Under the pieces are notes generated by a model that had not been told where the DNA came from, ran no database searches, and saw nothing but the letters and a program-made list of their open reading frames with translations. DNA of 32,946 nucleotides. It comes from Zygnema cylindricum (Eukaryota; Streptophyta; Zygnematophyceae; Zygnematales; Zygnemataceae). A program made the translations under genes and the position numbers. Each line of letters starts with the position of its first letter. Positions within the stretch are counted from its first letter, which is position 1. Below, piece by piece: positions 1 through 9,100 of this stretch. Location: NCBI GenBank assembly GCA_037447655.1, contig JBBHKE010002736.1:1-32946 (forward strand). Reading direction: 5' to 3'.

Positions 1-40
1 AAAAAAAAGGAAAATTAAAAAAAAGGGGAAGAGAAATTAC

Positions 41-125
41 CAAAACCAGAATTTATTTGTACCGCGAGAGAACCGAAAATTGGAACTCCGACGTCATTTT
101 TCCAAATTTCCATAAAATTTTCATT
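41..125 (-). CDS. AASDH: AASDH-like exon 11: propeller strands
   Basis: Reads ...MEIWKNDVGVPIFGSLAVQ.. in phase 0 from TGCAG|AATGAA, ending one base into a codon at GGTTTTG|GTAATT. IWKNDVGVPIFGSLAV is a typical later blade of the family's propeller, so more exons are expected beyond the left edge. Confidence 0.82.
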
Positions 126-3100
126 CTGCAAAATTTAAAAATATTCACAATTTTCATAAAACTCCATTCTGCAACATTTAAATATATTCAGAATTTTCAT
201 AAAATTTCCATTCTGCAATATTTGAATATTTTTTAGAATTTAGTTAGATTTGTATAATTAACATTTAAAGTACCACTTTTTATCACTTTCGAGTGATTTA
301 TATATTTATAATCTCTTATTATCTCTTGTAGGAAAAAGTGAATGCACTAAATTCTTTTTATTTTTTTATTTATTTAATCTATTATTATTTTTCTATCGGC
401 AGATAAAAAAATACGGAGGTAGCAATGAAAATGTAAAGATTACAAAAAGAATTAAAAAAACAAATTACTTTATTTAATTTTTTCAGTGAGAAGTTTCAAA
501 CATTGACTTGAATGTTGTGAAAATAACAAATCTTAGTAGGATTTTAAAAAAAAAAAAATAGAAAAAACAAAATATATAATTTATTATTGAAATAAAAAAA
601 GTTACCCTTTTATTTCGTGTCATAACAAAAGCAAAAAAAAACAAAAAAATATTTACATGCTGTTGTGAGGATAATTAAAATCAATAATTTATAACAAATT
701 TTTATTATAAAAAAAAGTACAAAGAACGGTTTTAAACATATATAAAAGAATAAATAAAACACTTGAGAAGAATATGAAAATATTCATTAGAAAAAAAAAA
801 TCCTTTGTGCAAATGTGAGGATTTTTAAATGCAACAACGTTTTGACAAAACTTCAAAATTAAGTCATTTAAAATCAAAATTAAGAAAGAAAAAAAAAACA
901 TGTCGGGTGAGGATATTTAAACCCGCAAAAATTTATGAAAAAAAATCAATTTTCCGGTTATTTGATTATTCATAAAGTTTATAATTCCTTTTTCGTTATT
1001 AAAAACGAACAAAATTCACCTCATTTTTTATGGCAAAAATTTTTCCATTTGTTGTCGCCACATAAACTCTTTTTCGAAACTGTATTTATTTACATCAAAA
1101 AGTGTAAACAAAAACAAAACCAAAAAAAAAAGAAACAAAAAAAAGGGCAAACAGTAAGTTAAAGGCCAAAATTGTCCATTTCAAAAAAAAAAAAAAAAAA
1201 AAGCTATAAGTATCCCTTAGAAGCCCCAAGTAGTCGTCTTTTTTTTCCTTTTTTTTTTTAGGCTTTAATTTTTTCTTTTGGAGCTTCAAAAAAAAATTTA
1301 AGTTTTAATTTCTTTTCTTTTTGAGGCTTTTTAGGATTTTTTAGGAAAATACTGCGAAAATACTGCAAAATAAAAGAAACCGGAAAATAAAAAATAACTG
1401 TAAAATAAAAATAACCGGAAAAATAAAAATAACCGGAAAAATAAAATAATCATAAGAATCAAATAATTGTTAAAATTCTTACCGGGTCTATAGCCGGTCC
1501 CCCAAAAATACTTCCTTTACAATTATGACTCCAAACACATTTTTGGGTTTTAGGGTTTAAAGAATAAATATTTCCATCGTGGGAACCGCACCTGAAAATA
1601 AATAAATACATAAAGAGATAAATAAATAAAAATAAAATACCATAAGATTTTGTCTTGAATTTTGTTTTGATTTCTGTCGTCGCTTATCTTAAAGCTTCAA
1701 GTTGACTTGAGTTTCTCATAAAATTGTCTTACTTTCTCTTAAATTTGCCTTGTTTACTCTTAAATTTGTTGTATTCTCTCTTAAATTTGTCTTATACTCT
1801 CTTAAATTTGTCTTATTTTCTCTTAATTTAGTAGTAATATATCTTAAATTTGTCTTAATTTGTCTAATTTTTTCTTAAATTTGTCTTAACTAGTTAGTCC
1901 TAAATCTCTAAAATTTATCTTAATTTGCATCAATTTGTCTAAAATCTGCTGCAAATTTGTCATAAATTTTCTTTAAGCTTCTCTTAAATTCAAAATAAAA
2001 TTTTCATAAAATTCTCTTTACTGCCTTAAATTTGTCTCCAATTTGTCTAAATTTGTCTTCATTTGTCTTTAACCTGTCATTCTTTATCTTAATTTTTTCC
2101 TAAATCAGTCTTAAATTTGTTTTAATTTTTTCTTCATTCGCCTTTTATTTGTCTTGCACTTTTTTTTTTATTTAAGCGACTCTGAATTCCACATTAAAAA
2201 AAAAAATAAACAAACAAACAAATAGCTATCAACAACAAAAAACAAAAAAAAAAAGAAAGAGAAAAGACAAAAAGCAAAGAAAAAAGAAAAACAAAAACAA
2301 AAAACGAAAAAGGAAAAAAAAAAACTCACCAAACGAAACCATGCCACGTGTCAATTGTTGGTTGGCACTTCACCTACCCTCCCTCCACCCCCCCCAAAAA
2401 AAAAAAACTAAAAAATCAACAATCCCTCAAAAACTCCTTTAATTAAAAAGAAGAAAAAACACAAAATGGACAGGAAGTCAAAAGATCCATCGTAAATATG
2501 TAAAGAACAATAAAAAAACAGAAAAATGTACGGCCAAAAAAAAGGGAATATGACTTAAAAAAAACAACAAAGCAGTTCTCTTGCAAAAACAAAAGAAGAA
2601 AAAGAAAAGAGTTTCTCTAGAAAAGTTTTAAATTTGTTTTTTTTTTTTGGTCTAGATATATACAAATCATTGAATGATTTGAGTATGTTTTGAAATTGCT
2701 TCAGCTTTTAGGCAATAGCACGTGACAAATGTCACATTTACTTATATAAGTCTATATACATATATGTATGTATATATATATATATAAATATTATACATTG
2801 TATATTATAGATTATATATATTTATGTACATATATATATTTATGTGTGTATATATATACATATATATACATATGTATATGTATATATATACATATATATA
2901 TATATACATGTATATATATACGATATATACATTGTCCGTGTATAATAAAAATGTATATTATATAACATCATATATTCAACAATAGACTATATGTGTGTGT
3001 TTGTCGTGTATTGTTTGTGTATATAATGTGGTGGAGGCATTGCTAATGGATATGGAGTTTATAAGGTGAATGTTTATGAGGTTGAGAGAAGAAAGGAGAG

Positions 3101-6100
3101 AGAAGATATTACCTGATCTGTGAAATTTCCAATTTATGGAACCATCCTTTATCGACAAAAAATAAATAAATCCGTCGTAACTCCCAACGACAATCTGCAA
3201 TATTAAAAAAAAAAATCAATATAAAATAAAAAGTAGAAAATCACAACAAATAATAAGAATTTAAAAGGTAAATACATTAATAAGACGTAATGAAAAAAAG
3301 AAACAATAAACAAAATCAAAAACACAAACTATAAAGAATCGAAGGAAAGTAAAAACAAACTAAATCCCTAAAAAAAAAATCCTAAACAAAGCTTATTAAA
3401 AAAACCGGAAATTGCAAAATTAAAAAAACTAAAAAATAAACAAATAAACGAAAAACAAAAAAAACAAACCTGGGAGCCGTCAAGTGTCGCAGAAGCCGTC
3501 GATTCGATTCTTCCTCCGACTTTTTTTTTCCAAATTAGTTTTCCTCTGCTTAATAATAATAATAATAAAAAAAAAAACAACAACAACAACAAAACAAAAA
3601 ATCAATTTTGTTACATTTCCCCTGACCAAGGTCAGAAAAGTTTTCCAATTTTTGTTTTTTCCATTGACCAATAATAGTCAAAAAACTGAAACAATATTCA
3701 TTTTTTTTCTTCAGGAAACTGAAATATTTTACCATTTTTCTTACTTTTTTGCTTTCCAGAAACTGAAAATAATTATCAACCATTTATTTTGTGTTTTTAG
3801 ACTATCCAATAAGCATTACCTCTCCCTCCCCCTCCCCATCCCCCTCTCCCCCTCCCTCTACCCCTCTCCCTCTCCCTCTCCCTCTACCCCTCCTTAAATT
3901 AAATGGGGAAAAAGACTCACCCCATATCTGTACAAATTACCATATTGGCGTGTGAGCCAATAATACAATGCCAGCTGTCCTCACAAAAGACAAAAAGAGG
4001 AGAAGCGTCCACACACGAATCAAGGCAAATTTTCCATAAAATACGAAATTTTTCGTCTCTGAAATGAACAGGCTCGTCACTAAAATGAGTATTTTTGTCG
4101 ATAAAATGGCAAGTTTTTTCGGAATTATGGGTATTTTTGTCGATTAAAAGGTGAGTTTTTTCGCCAAAATTGGTCTTGTTGATAACATGGTTAGTTTCTT
4201 CGCCAAAATTAGTGTTTTTGTCAATAAAAGGGTACGTTTTTTCCCCAAAATTAGTATTTTTGTCGATAAAATGGTTTGTTTCTTCGCTATTATGGGTATT
4301 TTTGTCAATAAAATGAGCCTTTTCGTCTCTGAAAGAAATATTCCCGTCTCTAAATTGGATATTTTTGTTACTGTAATGAGTATTTTCGCCCATAAAATTA
4401 CTATTCTCACGGAGGAAATTATCATTTTTTTTGCTAAAAGGGATATTAAAACAATCTTCATTACAGGTTTCTCTTAATTCCATTGTTTTATTTTTCTCCT
4501 TTCCCTTCTCGAATGGCAAATTATCAACAATTTCTCCATCTTTGAGTATAGGATCGCCATTTTTACCGAAACTAGATACTATTTCCCTCTCCAAAACCTT
4601 ATTTCCTTGTCGAATTTTGTCGTTTATGAATTTTTTGTCGGATTTTTTGTCGTTATTGGCGTTTTTTTGTAACATTTGTAGATTTTTTAAAACAGCTACA
4701 CATCGATTGGATCGTGTGAGAGAGATAAAGCTATATCTGTCCGTATAAGACAAAATAGGCAGTAAAAATTTATGATCTAATTTCATTTTCTTCAGAAACA
4801 TCTCATTTTCTTTTTCTTTTTCTTTTTCCTTTCCTTTTTCTGTTTCATTTCCTCTTTCTTTTTCGTTCTCCTTTTCTTTTTTTTTCTCCTTTTCTTTTTC
4901 TCTAAAGCGTTCCTCTACCTCCTCGACACTCGATGTTTTTTTTCTTTTTCTCTCTCTCACCTCAGGAAGTCCCTTCCTTAAAAAGTTTCCGTTTTTCACA
5001 AATTCTTCATCAAAAACTTCGTGTCTTTCATAAATTTCTCGTACAGAATCCTTTTCTTGTTTGGAAATAAAAATCTCCTGAGACCCAAAGTTATGATTTT
5101 CATTTCTTACATTAATTTCTACATTTTGCTCCTCTCTCTCCTTAACTCCACCTATCCGATTTCCACATGTTAAAAGTCCTCTCTCTCTTTCTCTCTCTCT
5201 TTCTTTCTCTCTTTCTCCCTCTCTTTCTTCGATTCTTCCTCTTGCTTCAAAACTACTTTCTCCTATCTCCAAAAACTGCTCTTTTTTCCCCCATACTTCG
5301 CCCTCTCTCTCCCACCTTTTCCCTCTTGTCGTCTCCTTGTCTCCAAATAAAAGATATTTTGAAAGTAAAATTGGAGAGGGATTTGAGTAAATAGTTCGAA
5401 TATCGATTTCGAGTTCGAAAGCCGTTAGAGAGGCACTCACTGAATTCCCTCCCTCCTCAAAAAAATTAGAAGAGGGAGAGATTTTTTTTGGTCCGTTTCC
5501 CAAAGCTTTATCCATGACCTGTATGAATCAGAAAGAGACAATGAAGATTTTGAAAATCTTTAGTTCTTTGTTTTTTCGGGAAAGGACCGTTAACAGATCT
5601 GATGCCCTCCTCTCCCTCGCCTTTTACCTTCTTTTTTTCCCTCTCCTCTTCCCCTTCCCTCTCCCTCTCTCCCTCTCTTCCTCCCTCCTTTTCTCTCTCT
5701 CTCCCTCTCTCTCCCTCTCACTCTCCCTCTCACTCTCCCTCTCACTCTCCCTCTCCGTCCCATTTATTTTCATTACCTTCGTTATTTTCTCGACCAATTT
5801 TGAAAAGTCTGCTCCTCCCAAAAAAGATTTAGGCCTTTTTCTGACCCTGTCCCGATCCTCAACTGAATTTTTGTTCAATTTTTTACTAAAAACATTAAAA
5901 TCTGTCCTTCCAATATACGCTGAAACATTTTCCGAAAAATTCTCCGAAAAATTCTCCTTTTTCCAAGGAAGTGGGAGGTTTTTAAAATCCACTTTTCCTG
6001 AATGATACACAATAGGAATTTCTTTTAACCTAACTAAATAGTCCGGTATTAAACCGAAAGGCAGATATTCCTCCAAAAACTGCCTCAATTTGAAAAGTTT

Positions 6101-9100
6101 TTTATCATACAACTTATTTTCTTCGTCTACGGAAAAAAAGGAATTTTTCTTTGCATCGATTTTTTTTTGAAAAGTATCGTTTTTGATTACGACATAAGCC
6201 ACTAACTGGTTGTCTCTTCTTGTCAAAATAGGACAAAAAACTGCTGTCGCTTGACTTACCGATGGGAAACTGAGAAGTATCGATTCTAATTCTCCCAATT
6301 CAAATCTTTGACCTCGGATATTGACACAACGATCATTTCGACCAAATAGGACAAAATTCCCATCAGGTAAAAAAGAAACCATATCACCTGTTCTGTAAAA
6401 TACATCAAATGAGCTGATATCTCCCTCTCCTTCTCCCTCCCCTCTTTCTCCGTCTCTCCCTCCTCTCTCTCCTCTCTCTCCCTCTCCCTCTCCTCTCTCT
6501 CCTTCTCCCTCTCCTCTCTCTCCTCTCTCTCTTTCTCTCTCTCTTCCCTCTCGTCTCTCTCCTCTTCCTTGCTCTCCTCCCTCTCCTCTCTCTCCTTTTC
6601 TCTCTCGGCTCTCTCCTCTCTCTCCTTTCACCTCTCCTTCTGTCCCTTTTTGATAAACGAACTCCTCTCCTTCTCCACGACCTGAACTTGAAAAATATGT
6701 TAAACTTTTTACAAATTTTGGAAAAATACAAAACTTTTCTGACGTTTCTTTTTTATCGTTCAAATATCCTTTTGCGAGAGGAAGTCCGGAAACCCACAAC
6801 TCTCCTTTCAGATTAACCTTATTATTTTCTACTCCCTCTATTAGTTTTCCCGAATCAGAATCGAAAAGACCAGCAAAACATCCTGGGATCGGACGACCAA
6901 TAGGAATGACCCAAGAATCAAATGGGTTTTTTGAGGTTTTTGGTTTGGTTATATCTCCTGTTTTAGGTTTGGTTTTAAGTTTGGTTTTAGACTCGGTTTT
7001 AGGTTCGGTTTTAGACTCGGTTTTAGAATCGGTTTTTTTGTCAAATAAATTGAATTCGGTGATCTTTTCAATATCAACTGGTTCAGATATTGAATCAAGT
7101 TTTGCTTCTAATATTAGCTCCAAGTCGTTTTTAATTACGGTATCGTTAGAAACGGATGAGTTTTCCGTTGAGGAAAAATTGGACGAAAACAACTCCATTT
7201 TCATAATTGAGGTATCGAAGAATAGGCAGTCTCCAGAAACCTGACACATTATCAACAATTTTATGGATATGAGGGAGGGAGAGCGAGGGAGAGAGGAGAA
7301 AGCAGGAGAGGGAGGAGGGAGAGGGAGGAGGGAGAGGGAGGAATGCAACCATCTTCTTAGAAAGTTGCTTTCAGAAGAAATGCTTTTAAGAAATTTGTCA
7401 TTTCATAAAAACTGAAACCAAACTGACATTGCAAAACAACAACACGAAAGCACCAAAAAATACAACAAAACATCGGTCATTTGTAAACTAATACAGACGC
7501 TATTAATGACAAATGTACTGGAAATGGAATGTATTTGTATTGAAAATGCTCAAAAATGTGTATCGAAAATATACTGAAAAAGTAATGAAAAATGTCTAGG
7601 AAATCTATTGAAAACATATTTGTTGAAAACATAGTCAAAACGTATATAAAAACGTATGAAAAAAATTGTATTGATTATGCATTGAAAATGTATCGAAAAT
7701 GTATTGAAAATATATTGAAAATGCATTGAAAATATACCGGGAATGTACTGCAAATGTATTGAAAATCTACTGAAAATATATAGAAAAACATATTGGAAAC
7801 GTGATGTAAAATCACTAAAAATCGCGTTAAAAACCTTTTAAAAATGTACTGAAAAATGTATTAAAAATGCACTTTACCTCAGTGCTCCCATAGAGGTTCA
7901 AAATGGTACAATCTGGTAATGCCAGCTGGAGACGTTGCCAGGTGGCAGTCAATAATTGGTCCCCACTTGATATTAAAATCCTTAAAGGAAAGGTAAACTC
8001 TTTTTTTTTCTTTTCCAAATACGGGAGGAGAGCTTGTAAAATAGAAGGAGTAGCTACCAATCGAGTGATACGATAAACCTGGTTTATTTTACGCCCAATT
8101 TTTAATAAGAAAAGTGGAAAGGAGAAAGAAAATTTGTAAAATAATAGAGAAAAAAATTGGAGGAAAAGTACACAGAAGACCAATGACATTGAAGAAATGA
8201 AAGAAAAACTTTAATTCTGTAATTAAAGAGAAACGAGAGAGTAATTGTATTAAAGAAATCCCAAAAAAATCACTAGATATTTTTAACCATAGAGAATTCT
8301 GGTTTCCACCGAAGTTAATTCTGACGGTTGAGCAACAATCTTTGCCAAAAATTAACTCGGTAAATAGAAAAGGGAGACAAAATATTGAAACATCAATTTT
8401 TTTGTTAAGTACTCTTTTTTTTTCAATACTTGCTGCAAACTACATATTTTGTTTTACCTGGAAACAAGTACCAGGATAATCTCTATTCGATTGGTTTTCC
8501 CCCTCTGGCTATACACAAAATAGTGTGGCCAGGTTGGTTAGTTTTTATAAAATTTAAGATATAAGAAATCCGGAGCGACATTGTCAACTAGAGTTCCAAA
8601 AGACATCTTAGAAAAGCAGAAAAAGGAACACGACTGCAAAAGTTGTAATTTCAGATATATTTACAATGAATAGTTTTCATATAAAAATTTCGAACAGAAT
8701 TTTAGAGAAAGAGTCGAGACTCCAGTACTATTTTTTCTATGTGAAGAATCTAAATAAGAATCTACGTCTGTTAAACTACTCAATATTACAAAAGTATGGC
8801 AGAAAAAAATTCAAAAAGACATTTTGAGTGCCTCTTTGATAATTTGACAAGGATAGATTCTTAATTAAACGATTCTAATACAGATTCTATTTAAAAAACC
8901 TAAAAACCTACGTTTATACATATAGGCAGGTAAGTAAAACAGAAAGGTTAAGATCAAGTGACTAACTAGATTAAAGACAAAGAGAAGAAGTAACACCATC
9001 ACTTTGCCATCACTTTTCACTTTCTTTTTTTGTTTTTTTTTTTGGTGAGTTTTAAGGCCGGAAAGGGTACGAAGTCGGTCAAAATTGGGACAATGAAGAG

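Noticed and set aside
3484-3897. 137-codon plus-strand frame over introns 5-6
   Set aside because: Low-complexity Phe/Leu/Ser/Pro string antisense to a real exon and its pyrimidine tracts.
5603-5776. Arg/Glu/Ser-rich continuation of the exon 4 frame
   Set aside because: It lies beyond the GTAATG donor at 5776, is pure microsatellite, and removing it joins the carrier domain in phase.
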